Shown here in pieces: positions 7,641 through 13,800 of a DNA stretch of 16,987 nucleotides (the first letter of the stretch is position 1; every line of letters begins with the position of its first letter). The translations under genes were made by a program, and so were the position numbers. This DNA is from Hyphomicrobiales bacterium (GTDB lineage Bacteria; Pseudomonadota; Alphaproteobacteria; Rhizobiales; Beijerinckiaceae): contig JAGWKJ010000014.1 of assembly GCA_028865375.1 (NCBI GenBank), positions 1 through 16,987 on the forward strand, given 5' to 3'. The notes below the pieces were generated by a model that was given only the letters and a program-made list of their open reading frames with translations, ran no database searches and had not been told where the DNA came from.

Positions 7641-8827
7641 CGGTCGACTTCGCCGAACACGATGTCGAGCGAACCGAGGATGGCGCTGACGTCGGCCAGC
7701 ATGTGCTTGCGGCACATGACGTCCATCGCCTGCAGATGCGCGAAGCCCGGCGCGCGGATCTTGCAGCGGTACGGCTTGTTCGTGCCGTCGGACACCAGAT
7801 AGACGCCGAACTCGCCCTTGGGCGCCTCCACCGCGGCATAGACCTCGCCCTCGGGCACCTTGTAGCCCTCGGTGTAGAGCTTGAAGTGGTGGATCAGCTG
7901 CTCCATCGAGGCCTTCATGTCGCCGCGGCGGGGCGGCGCGACCTTGCCGTCGTCGGTGTCGACCGGCCCGCGGCCGGCGTCGACCGAGAGCTTCTGGCAG
8001 GCCTGCTTCATGATCGCCACCGACTGGCGCATCTCCTCCATGCGGACGAGATAGCGGTCGTAGCAATCGCCGTTCTTGCCGACCGGCACGTCGAAGTCGA
8101 ACTCCTCGTAGCACTCGTAGGGCTGCGACTTGCGCAGGTCCCAGGTGGCGCCGGAGCCGCGCACCATCACGCCGGAGAAGCCGGCCGCCCAAGCGTCCGC
8201 GAGCTTGACGATTCCGATGTCGACGTTGCGCTGCTTGAAGATCCGGTTGCCGGTCAGCAGGCTGTCGAGGTCGTCGCACACCTTCAGGAACGGGTCGCAG
8301 AACGCCATGATGTCGTCGACGAGCTTCTGCGGCAGGTCCTGGTGGACGCCGCCGGGGCGGAAATAGGCGGCGTGCATCCGGGCGCCCGACGCGCGCTCGT
8401 AGAACACCATCAGCTTCTCGCGTTCCTCGAAGCCCCACAGTGGCGGGGTGAGCGCGCCGACGTCCATCGCCTGGGTCGTCACGTTGAGCAGATGCGACAG
8501 CAGGCGGCCGATCTCGGAGAACAGCACCCGGATCAATTGCGCGCGGCGAGGAACCTCGACGCCGAGCAGCCGCTCGACCGCCAGCGCGTAGGCGTGCTCC
8601 TGGTTCATCGGCGCGACGTAGTCGAGTCGGTCGAAATAGGGCACGTTCTGCAGGTAGGTGCGGCTTTCGATCAGCTTCTCGGTGCCCCGATGCAACAGGC
8701 CGATGTGCGGGTCGACGCGCTCGACGACCTCGCCGTCGAGCTCCAGCACGAGGCGCAGCACGCCGTGCGCCGCCGGATGCTGGGGGCCGAAGTTGATCGA
8801 GAAGTTGCGCAGGCTGTGCTCGGTCAT
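7637..8827 (-). CDS. nuoD: NADH-quinone oxidoreductase subunit D (NuoD)
   Basis: NuoD (396 residues, 49-kDa type) forms the quinone-reduction site together with NuoB. It is related to the large subunit of [NiFe] hydrogenases. Recognisable segments are INFGPQHPAAHGVLRLVLEL near the N-terminus with the conserved quinone-pocket histidine, PHIGLLHRGTEKL, YFDRLDYVAPMNQEHAYALAVE, and the C-terminal end DIVFGEVDR that is standard for the family. It is a separate protein, not fused to NuoC as in E. coli. The start overlaps the nuoC stop (ATGA). It is the last gene of the first half of the nuo locus: the next base-pairs downstream belong to the convergent dehydrogenase gene, and nuoE is about 2 kb further on. 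Confidence 0.97.
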   Translation of the reverse strand: MTEHSLRNFSINFGPQHPAAHGVLRLVLELDGEVVERVDPHIGLLHRGTEKLIESRTYLQNVPYFDRLDYVAPMNQEHAYALAVERLLGVEVPRRAQLIRVLFSEIGRLLSHLLNVTTQAMDVGALTPPLWGFEEREKLMVFYERASGARMHAAYFRPGGVHQDLPQKLVDDIMAFCDPFLKVCDDLDSLLTGNRIFKQRNVDIGIVKLADAWAAGFSGVMVRGSGATWDLRKSQPYECYEEFDFDVPVGKNGDCYDRYLVRMEEMRQSVAIMKQACQKLSVDAGRGPVDTDDGKVAPPRRGDMKASMEQLIHHFKLYTEGYKVPEGEVYAAVEAPKGEFGVYLVSDGTNKPYRCKIRAPGFAHLQAMDVMCRKHMLADVSAILGSLDIVFGEVDR

Positions 8828-9438
8828 GACTTGGCGTTCCCTGCTGTCGCGGCCTTCTCGTCGCCGGGCAGCGGGCGCTCGCCTTCCCACGGCGACAGGA
8901 AGTCGAAGGTGCGGAATTCCTGGGTCAGCCGCACCGGCTCGTTGACGACGCGCTTGGCCTCGTCGTCGTAGCGCACTTCGACGAAGCCGCTCAGCGGGAA
9001 GTCCTTGCGCAGCGGGTGGCCGTCGAAGCCGTAGTCGGTGAGGATGCGCCGCAGGTCGGGATGGCCCGAGAACGGGATGCCGTAGAGATCCCACGCCTCG
9101 CGTTCGAACCAATCGGCGGACGCGAACACGTCGGTCGCCGAGGGACAGGCTTCGTCCTCCGCCACCTGCGTCTTGACGCGGATCCGGCGGTTGTGGACCG
9201 GCGAAAGCAGGTGATGCACCACCTCGAACCGCTTCTCGCGCCCGGGATAGTCGGCGCCGCAGCAATCGACGAAGTTCACGAACAGGAAGTCCGGGTCGTC
9301 GCGCAGGCGCGTCAGCGTCGCCGCCAGCGCGTCGGGCGCGACCGTCAGCGCGACCTCGCCGAAGGCGGCCTTCAAAGCGGCGCCGGGGAACGCTGCCGAC
9401 AGCGCGTCGGCGAAGGATTGCAGGGTCGCGTCGGCCAT
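8824..9438 (-). CDS. nuoC: NADH-quinone oxidoreductase subunit C (NuoC)
   Basis: NuoC (204 residues, 30-kDa type) is a peripheral-arm structural subunit that packs against NuoD. The family signature is clear at about 112-151: EREAWDLYGIPFSGHPDLRR, then ILTDYGFDGHPLRKDFPLSGF. VNFVDCCGADYPGRE (54-68) is also typical. The C-terminal end after TFDFLSPWEG is a short Ala/Lys-rich tail, as in other alphaproteobacteria. The start at 9438 follows an AGAGGA about seven bases upstream. A 59-base spacer separates it from nuoB, the largest gap inside this half of the operon. Its stop is fused to the nuoD start (ATGA). Confidence 0.97.
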   Translation of the reverse strand: MADATLQSFADALSAAFPGAALKAAFGEVALTVAPDALAATLTRLRDDPDFLFVNFVDCCGADYPGREKRFEVVHHLLSPVHNRRIRVKTQVAEDEACPSATDVFASADWFEREAWDLYGIPFSGHPDLRRILTDYGFDGHPLRKDFPLSGFVEVRYDDEAKRVVNEPVRLTQEFRTFDFLSPWEGERPLPGDEKAATAGNAKS

Positions 9439-9497
9439 GTTTCGTCCTCTTGCCTCGCCCTCTTGCCTTGCCTCGCGCGCCCGCCCGCGCCCGCGCC

Positions 9498-10070
9498 TCA
9501 GCGCTCGATCGTGCCGGTGCGGCGGATCTTCTTTTGCAGCAGCAGCACGCCGTAGAGCAGCGCCTCGGCGGTGGGCGGGCAGCCGGGCACGTAGACGTCG
9601 ACGGGCACCACGCGGTCGCAGCCGCGCACCACCGAATAGCTGTAGTGGTAATAGCCGCCGCCGTTGGCGCACGAGCCCATCGAGATCACGTAGCGCGGCT
9701 CGGGCATCTGGTCGTAGACCTTGCGCAGCGCCGGGGCCATCTTGTTGGTCAGCGTGCCGGCCACGATCATCACGTCGGACTGGCGGGGCGAGGCGCGCGG
9801 CGCGAAGCCGAAGCGCTCGCCGTCGTAGCGGGGCATCGACATCTGCATCATCTCGACGGCGCAGCATGCGAGCCCGAAGGTCATCCACATCAGCGAGCCG
9901 GTGCGCGCCCAGCGCACGAGATCTTCCGTCGAGGTGACGATGAAGCCCTTGTCGGCGAGGCGATCGCTCAGGCCGCGGAAATAGGGGTCGTCGACGCCCG
10001 CCGGCCCGCCGGTCGAGGGATCGACGAGGCCGCGCGGCGCCGGCGCGACGAGCGCGTCGTTCAATCCCAT
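9498..10070 (-). CDS. nuoB: NADH-quinone oxidoreductase subunit B (NuoB)
   Basis: NuoB (190 residues, PSST/20-kDa type) carries the terminal [4Fe-4S] cluster N2 that reduces quinone. All four ligands are present: adjacent C69-C70 in TFGLACCAVEMM, C134 in SMGSCANGGGYY and C164 in YVPGCPPTAEAL. The N-terminal about 35 residues are Pro/Gly-rich and variable in the family. The ATG at 10070 lies inside the end of nuoA (10-base overlap including stop codon) and has an AAGGGAG seven bases upstream. This implies coupled translation. Confidence 0.97.
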   Translation of the reverse strand: MGLNDALVAPAPRGLVDPSTGGPAGVDDPYFRGLSDRLADKGFIVTSTEDLVRWARTGSLMWMTFGLACCAVEMMQMSMPRYDGERFGFAPRASPRQSDVMIVAGTLTNKMAPALRKVYDQMPEPRYVISMGSCANGGGYYHYSYSVVRGCDRVVPVDVYVPGCPPTAEALLYGVLLLQKKIRRTGTIER

Positions 10071-10426
10071 TCGAGGGCTCCCTTGCGCCATTCGTAGACG
10101 AAGCCGATCGTCAGCACGCCGAGGAACGCCATCATCGACCAGAAGCCGGCGAGGCCGACCCGGTGGAACGACACCGCCCAAGGGAACAGGAACGCCACTT
10201 CGAGGTCGAACACGATGAACAGAAGCGACACGAGGTAGAACCGCACGTCGAACTTCATGCGCGCGTCGTCGAACGGATTGAACCCGCATTCATAGGCCGA
10301 CAGCTTCTCGGGGTCGGGGTTCTTGAACGCCAGCGCGAACGGCGCGGCGAGCAGCACCACGGCGATCACCCCCGCCAGCGCGACGAAGATCAGGAGCGGC
10401 AGGTAGTCGGAAACCAAGCTTGGCAT
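10061..10426 (-). CDS. nuoA: NADH-quinone oxidoreductase subunit A (NuoA)
   Basis: NuoA (121 residues, ND3 homologue) is a small membrane subunit with three hydrophobic helices, about 7-33, 60-83 and 88-110. The long loop between helices one and two carries SAYECGFNPFDDAR (43-56); its cysteine C47 corresponds to the ND3 loop cysteine known from mitochondrial active/deactive transitions. FDLEVAFLFPWA (73-84) is also diagnostic. It is the first gene of the nuo locus and lies 88 bases downstream of thrS on the same strand. No strong Shine-Dalgarno sequence precedes the ATG (only a GGAC-like stretch), but the N-terminus fits homologues. Confidence 0.96.
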   Translation of the reverse strand: MPSLVSDYLPLLIFVALAGVIAVVLLAAPFALAFKNPDPEKLSAYECGFNPFDDARMKFDVRFYLVSLLFIVFDLEVAFLFPWAVSFHRVGLAGFWSMMAFLGVLTIGFVYEWRKGALEWD

Positions 10427-10479
10427 GGCACGTCCATGGCGGTCCGCGTGGGAGGGGACGGCCGGGGTTACCTCACGCG

Positions 10480-10491
10480 GCGCCGCGGCGC
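10480..10491. other. 12-base perfect palindrome in the thrS-nuoA gap
   Basis: GCGCCGCGGCGC is fully self-complementary. It sits in the 88-base gap between the thrS stop and the nuoA start. It could be a terminator stem after thrS or part of a nuo control region, but it lacks a T-tract, and in DNA this GC-rich short palindromes also arise by chance. Confidence 0.25.
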
Positions 10492-10514
10492 AAGAAGCCG
10501 GCGTCGCCGCCCGC

Positions 10515-12503
10515 TCACCCGCCCGCCGCGACGTCGGGCGGCGTCGCCTCGCGGGCCAGCGCCGCCAGCGCCTCGTCGAGCGGCGATACCGCCTGCCCGT
10601 CCGCGCCGAGCCGGCGCACCGACACCGTGCGCTCGGCCGCCTCGCGCTTGCCCACAGCAAGCAGCGCCGGCGTCTTGGCGAGCGCGTGCTCGCGCACCTT
10701 GTAGCCGATCTTCTCGTTGCGCAGGTCGGTCTCGACGCGCAGGCCGAGCTTGCGCGCGGCGGCCGCGACTTCGAGCGCGTAACCGTCGGCTTCGTCGGTG
10801 ATCGTGCACACGACCGCCTGCTCGGGCGCGAGCCAAAGCGGCAGGCGCCCCGCGTGGTGCTCGAGCAGGATGCCCACGAAACGCTCGAGCGAGCCGCAGA
10901 TCGCGCGGTGGATCATGCTGGGCGCGGCCTTCGAGCCGTCGGGCGCGACGTAGAACGCGCCGAACCGTTCGGGCAGGTTGAAGTCGACCTGCGTCGTGCC
11001 GCATTGCCAGTCGCGGCCGATGGCGTCGCGCAGCACGTATTCGAACTTCGGCCCGTAGAAGGCGCCTTCGCCCGGGTTGAGCGCGGTCTCGACCGCCTCG
11101 CCGTGGCGCGCCTCGATCTCGGCGAGCACGCGCGTCATCACGCCCTCGGCGTGGTCCCAGGAAGCGTCGGAGCCGACGCGTTTCTCGGGCCGCGTCGACA
11201 GCTTCACGACGACGCGGCCGAAGCCGAAGTCGCGATAGACCGACAGGATCAGCTCGTTGATGGCGTGGCACTCGGCCGCCAGTTGGTCTTCGGTGCAGAA
11301 CACGTGGGCGTCGTCCTGGGTGAAGGCGCGCACGCGCATCACGCCGTGCAGCGCGCCGGACGGCTCGTAGCGGTGGACCACGCCGAACTCGGCCAGCCGC
11401 ATCGGCAATTCGCGGTAGCTGCGCAGGCCGTGCTTGAACAGCTGCACGTGGCCGGGGCAGTTCATCGGCTTCAGCGCGAACAGGCGCTGGTCGACCTCCG
11501 CGTCCTCCGGGCGCGCCAGCGCCGCGGCCGACTTCACCGCGAACATGTTGTCGGCGTACCAGCCCCAATGGCCGGAGGTCTCCCACAGCGACTTGTCCAT
11601 CACCTGGGGCGCGTTGACCTCGCGATAGTCGGCGGCCAGCCGCCGGCGCATGTAGGCCATCAGCGTCTGGAACAGCGTCCAGCCCTTCGGATGCCAGAAC
11701 ACGGCGCCGGGCGCCTCTTCCTGGAAATGGAACAGGTCCATCTCGCGGGCGAGCTTGCGGTGGTCGCGCTTCTCGGCCTCCTCGATGCGCAGGACATGGG
11801 CGTCGAGATCCGCCTTGGTCGCGAAGGCCGTGCCGTAGATGCGGCTGAGCATCGGCTTGGCCGAATCGCCGCGCCAATAGGCGCCGGCGACCTTCATCAG
11901 CTTGAAAGCGTCGCCGACCGGCCCGGTGGAGGTCATGTGCGGGCCCCGGCAGAGGTCGAACCATTCGCCCTGCGAATAGAGCTTGATCTCCTGCCCCTGC
12001 GGGATCGCGTCGACGAGCTCGACCTTGAAGGCCTCGCCCTTCTCCGCGAAGATCCGCTTGGCCTCCTCCCGCGTCACCGCGCGCTTGGCGAACGGCCGGT
12101 CGCGCGCGACGATCTCGCGCATCTTGGCCTCGATGGCGGGAAAATCCTCGGGCGTGAAGGGCGTGTCGCGCGCGAAATCGTAATAGAAGCCGTTCTCGAT
12201 CACGGGACCGATCGCCGCCTGCGTGCCCGGCCACAGCGCCTGCACGGCCTCGGCGAGCACGTGCGCGCAATCGTGGCGGATCAGTTCGAGAGCGCGCGGA
12301 TCGGTGCGCGACAGGAACTCGATCCTGGCGCCGTCGTGCACGGGATCGGCGAGGTCGCGCACGGTCCCGTCGAGCGCCATCGCCACCGTGCGCTTGGCGA
12401 GCGAGGGCGAAATCGACCGGGCGACAGCGGCCCCCGTGGTCCCGGCCGCGAAATCGCGGCGCGCGCCGTCGGGAAAAACGACGTGGATCATGGCTTGGAT
12501 CAT
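10515..12503 (-). CDS. thrS: threonine--tRNA ligase
   Basis: ThrRS (662 residues from the chosen start) charges tRNA-Thr in the cytoplasm. Domains in order: TGS (about 5-65); the editing domain with HDCAH (H77, H81) and CRGPH (C185, H189) that clears Ser-tRNA-Thr; the class II catalytic core with zinc ligands C349 (PMNCPGH), H400 (QDDAHVF) and H532 (SMIHRA); motif 2 around RYEPSGALHGVMRVRAFTQD; motif 3 in HRAICGSLERFVGILLEH; then the anticodon-binding domain. Three in-frame ATGs occur at 12533, 12503 and 12491. I chose 12503 because GGAG stands eight bases upstream; 12491 has no ribosome site but matches the usual N-terminus equally well. Expression may be controlled through the leader hairpin at 12525-12542. 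Confidence 0.97.
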   Translation of the reverse strand: MIQAMIHVVFPDGARRDFAAGTTGAAVARSISPSLAKRTVAMALDGTVRDLADPVHDGARIEFLSRTDPRALELIRHDCAHVLAEAVQALWPGTQAAIGPVIENGFYYDFARDTPFTPEDFPAIEAKMREIVARDRPFAKRAVTREEAKRIFAEKGEAFKVELVDAIPQGQEIKLYSQGEWFDLCRGPHMTSTGPVGDAFKLMKVAGAYWRGDSAKPMLSRIYGTAFATKADLDAHVLRIEEAEKRDHRKLAREMDLFHFQEEAPGAVFWHPKGWTLFQTLMAYMRRRLAADYREVNAPQVMDKSLWETSGHWGWYADNMFAVKSAAALARPEDAEVDQRLFALKPMNCPGHVQLFKHGLRSYRELPMRLAEFGVVHRYEPSGALHGVMRVRAFTQDDAHVFCTEDQLAAECHAINELILSVYRDFGFGRVVVKLSTRPEKRVGSDASWDHAEGVMTRVLAEIEARHGEAVETALNPGEGAFYGPKFEYVLRDAIGRDWQCGTTQVDFNLPERFGAFYVAPDGSKAAPSMIHRAICGSLERFVGILLEHHAGRLPLWLAPEQAVVCTITDEADGYALEVAAAARKLGLRVETDLRNEKIGYKVREHALAKTPALLAVGKREAAERTVSVRRLGADGQAVSPLDEALAALAREATPPDVAAGG

Positions 12504-12506
12504 GGC
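12484..12506 (-). repeat. tandem 11-base repeat that duplicates the thrS start codon
   Basis: TGGATCATGGC occurs at 12484-12494 and again at 12496-12506, a period of 12 bases. On the coding strand each copy contains ATG, so the protein begins M-I-x-A/M-I. The repeat explains the two adjacent candidate starts. Confidence 0.7.
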
Positions 12507-12524
12507 AGGCGCTCCGGGCTCACT

Positions 12525-12542
12525 CGCCGACACCGAGCGGCG
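12525..12542 (-). promoter_or_regulatory. leader hairpin upstream of thrS
   Basis: CGCCG and CGGCG form a 5-pair stem with an 8-base loop (CUCGGUGU in the RNA), ending about ten bases before the Shine-Dalgarno GGAG. Its place resembles that of translational operators of synthetase genes, but the stem is short and may be chance. Confidence 0.2.
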
Positions 12543-12554
12543 TAAGTCGCGCGC

Positions 12555-12583
12555 GTCTTAGGTCGCCGGCGCGCGGCCCGCAA
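12555..12583 (-). promoter_or_regulatory. possible thrS promoter
   Basis: On the minus strand TTGCGG (12583-12578) is followed after 17 bases by TAAGAC (12560-12555), each matching sigma-70 boxes at three of six positions. The predicted start lies about 45 bases before the thrS ATG. An imperfect palindrome, TAAGTCGCGCGCGTCTTA (12543-12560), overlaps the -10 box. Confidence 0.22.
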
Positions 12584-12644
12584 GCGGGGCGCGGCGCGGG
12601 ACGGCGAAGGGCGCTCGCATGAAATGGCCATTGACGCCCTCGCA

Positions 12645-12689
12645 CCCGAACCGCCGCCGTCTTTGCCCCCGAACCGCCGCTGTCATTGC
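12645..12689. repeat. imperfect 22-base direct repeat, two copies, period 23
   Basis: The stretches 12645-12666 and 12668-12689 both begin CCCGAACCGCCGC and end TTGC, with 20 of 22 positions identical. The second copy runs into the left arm of the inverted-repeat element at 12681-12785. Confidence 0.6.
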
Positions 12690-12785
12690 GAGCGCAGCGA
12701 AGCGATCCAGTCGTCGGCGACGGCCGCGGCGTTGGACTGAAGGGCGGCTGGATTGCTTCGTCGCTTTCGCTCCTCGCAAAGACGG
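12681..12785. repeat. dispersed-repeat-type inverted repeat between thrS and aqpZ
   Basis: The left arm (12681-12710) reads GTCATTGCGAGCGCAGCGAA then GCGATCCAG. The right arm (12748-12785), read on the other strand, gives TTTGCGAGGAGCGAAAGCGA then CGAAGCAATCCAG. The arms are inverted copies of one motif around a 37-base GC-rich centre. I recall GTCATTGCGAG...GCGAAGCAATCC motifs as widely dispersed palindromic repeats in many bacterial genomes. The surrounding 379-base region (12504-12882) holds no convincing gene: besides this element it contains only the thrS leader and the hairpin after aqpZ. Confidence 0.65.
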
Positions 12786-12853
12786 CGAGGGCGAGGGACG
12801 CGAACGGAAGGCCAGATCACGCTCTCCGAGACGACGGAGAGGGCGCGGGACGT

Positions 12854-12877
12854 CGCCGACGCGCGGACGCGTCGGCG
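12854..12877 (-). terminator. perfect 10-pair hairpin just after aqpZ
   Basis: CGCCGACGCG (12854-12863) and CGCGTCGGCG (12868-12877) form a perfect stem with a 4-base loop, five bases beyond the aqpZ stop codon on the minus strand. There is no T-tract, so it would be a tail-less or Rho-assisted terminator, or a 3' stabilising stem. Confidence 0.45.
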
Positions 12878-12882
12878 CAACG

Positions 12883-13593
12883 TCACGCCTTCGCCGGATC
12901 GGCCAGCAGCGAGCGATGGATCGTCCCGCCGATCGCGCCGCCCACCAGCGGCGCCAGCCAAAACAGCCAGAGCTGCTGCAGCGCCCAGCCGCCGACGAAC
13001 AGCGCCTGTCCGGTCGAACGCGCGGGATTGACCGACGTGTTGGTGACCGGAATCGAGATCAAGTGGATCAGCGTCAGGCACAGCCCGATGGCGATCGGCG
13101 CGAAGCCGGCCGCCGCGCGCGCCTCGGTCGAACCGAGGATGACGAGCAGGAATACGGCCGTCAGCAGGACCTCGATCATCAGGGCCGCGGCCATGGAATA
13201 GCCGCCCGGCGAATGATCGCCGTAACCGTTGGCGGCGAAGCCGCCGGCGAGCGAGAACCCGGCCTTGCCCGAAGCGATCAGGTAGAGCGCGCCCGCGGCG
13301 ACCGCCGCGCCCAGCACCTGCGCCACGACGTAAGGCAAGAAGTCGCTCCACGCGAAGCGCCCCGCGGTCGCCAGCCCCAGCGACACCGCCGGATTGAAAT
13401 GGCCGCCCGACACCGGGCCGAAGGCATAGGCGCCCGTCAGCACGGTGAGGCCGAACGCCAGCGAAACGCCGGCGAAGCCGATGCCGAGCTGCGGAAAGGC
13501 GGCGGCCAGCACGGCGCTGCCACAGCCGCCGAACGCGAGCCAGAACGTGCCGAGGAATTCGGCAGCGAGGCGGCGCGGCAATGGATAGGTCAT
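12883..13593 (-). CDS. aqpZ: aquaporin Z, water channel
   Basis: This 236-residue inner-membrane protein of the MIP family lets water cross the membrane. Both pore motifs are intact: HFNPAVS with NPA at 67-69 and TSVNPARS with NPA at 189-191. The selectivity-filter residues align with those of E. coli AqpZ (F47, H177, T186, R192), which indicates a water-selective pore rather than a glycerol facilitator. Six hydrophobic helices fit the sequence. The ATG at 13593 has GGGGA about seven bases upstream; the in-frame extension to 13719 is Arg-rich shadow. It stands alone: thrS lies on the same strand but 380 bases downstream, and metC is divergent. Confidence 0.95.
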   Translation of the reverse strand: MTYPLPRRLAAEFLGTFWLAFGGCGSAVLAAAFPQLGIGFAGVSLAFGLTVLTGAYAFGPVSGGHFNPAVSLGLATAGRFAWSDFLPYVVAQVLGAAVAAGALYLIASGKAGFSLAGGFAANGYGDHSPGGYSMAAALMIEVLLTAVFLLVILGSTEARAAAGFAPIAIGLCLTLIHLISIPVTNTSVNPARSTGQALFVGGWALQQLWLFWLAPLVGGAIGGTIHRSLLADPAKA

Positions 13594-13625
13594 GGATCGA
13601 TCCCCGTGGACAATGCCCCGAATGG

Positions 13626-13659
13626 CGCGGCCCGTCGCGAGACGACGATTCGGGCCGCG
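13626..13659. promoter_or_regulatory. dyad upstream of aqpZ
   Basis: CGCGGCCCG (13626-13634) and CGGGCCGCG (13651-13659) are perfect 9-base inverted arms 16 bases apart. A second stem, CGTCG/CGACG (13633-13637 and 13643-13647), overlaps the inner edge. It lies 33-66 bases before the aqpZ ATG, so it may be an operator or a structured 5' leader. Confidence 0.35.
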
Positions 13660-13666
13660 TGCGTCA

Positions 13667-13694
13667 GGTAAAGATCGGCAATGCGGGGCGTCAA
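13667..13694 (-). promoter_or_regulatory. possible aqpZ promoter
   Basis: On the minus strand TTGACG (13694-13689) is a good -35 box. After 16 bases comes TTTACC (13672-13667), a weak -10. Transcription would start near 13660, placing the 13626-13659 dyad in the 5' untranslated leader of aqpZ. Confidence 0.3.
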
Positions 13695-13719
13695 TGCGGT
13701 GCGCGGGCCCGACGCGCAT

Positions 13720-13747
13720 GGGACCGGGCCGCCATGGCGGCCGTCCC
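13720..13747. promoter_or_regulatory. strong palindrome upstream of metC
   Basis: GGCCGCCATGGCGGCC (13727-13742) is a perfect 16-base palindrome. Beyond a two-base CG bulge on the left, GGGAC (13720-13724) also pairs with GTCCC (13743-13747). The element ends 53 bases before the metC ATG. It could be an operator, or a leader hairpin if transcription starts upstream of it. Confidence 0.4.
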
Positions 13748-13800
13748 GAGCGGATCGGACCGCGCCTTGCCGCGCCGCCAAGCGCCGGCTATCCCGCGCC

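Noticed and set aside
6370..7839. 489-codon minus-strand frame antisense to the dehydrogenase gene
   Set aside because: It has no recognisable domain, and the plus-strand frame shows the Rossmann and EKP motifs of a real enzyme.
7703..8971. 422-codon plus-strand frame antisense to nuoD
   Set aside because: It is a mirror of nuoD codons, rich in Val/Arg/His/Leu, without a start context or motif.
10425..12545. 706-codon plus-strand frame antisense to thrS
   Set aside because: It is a shadow of thrS, whose catalytic and zinc motifs are complete on the minus strand.
12619..13671. 350-codon plus-strand frame through the repeat region and antisense to aqpZ
   Set aside because: Its first part translates the dispersed repeat (VIASAAKRSS-type peptide, commonly seen when such repeats are translated) and the rest mirrors aqpZ.
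13681..13800. Longer metC start at 13681
   Set aside because: The added 40 residues are Arg/Pro-rich and unlike the family, and they run across a strong palindrome that looks regulatory.
13594..13800. SAM-responsive riboswitch upstream of metC
   Set aside because: I looked for a recognisable riboswitch core and saw only simple dyads.
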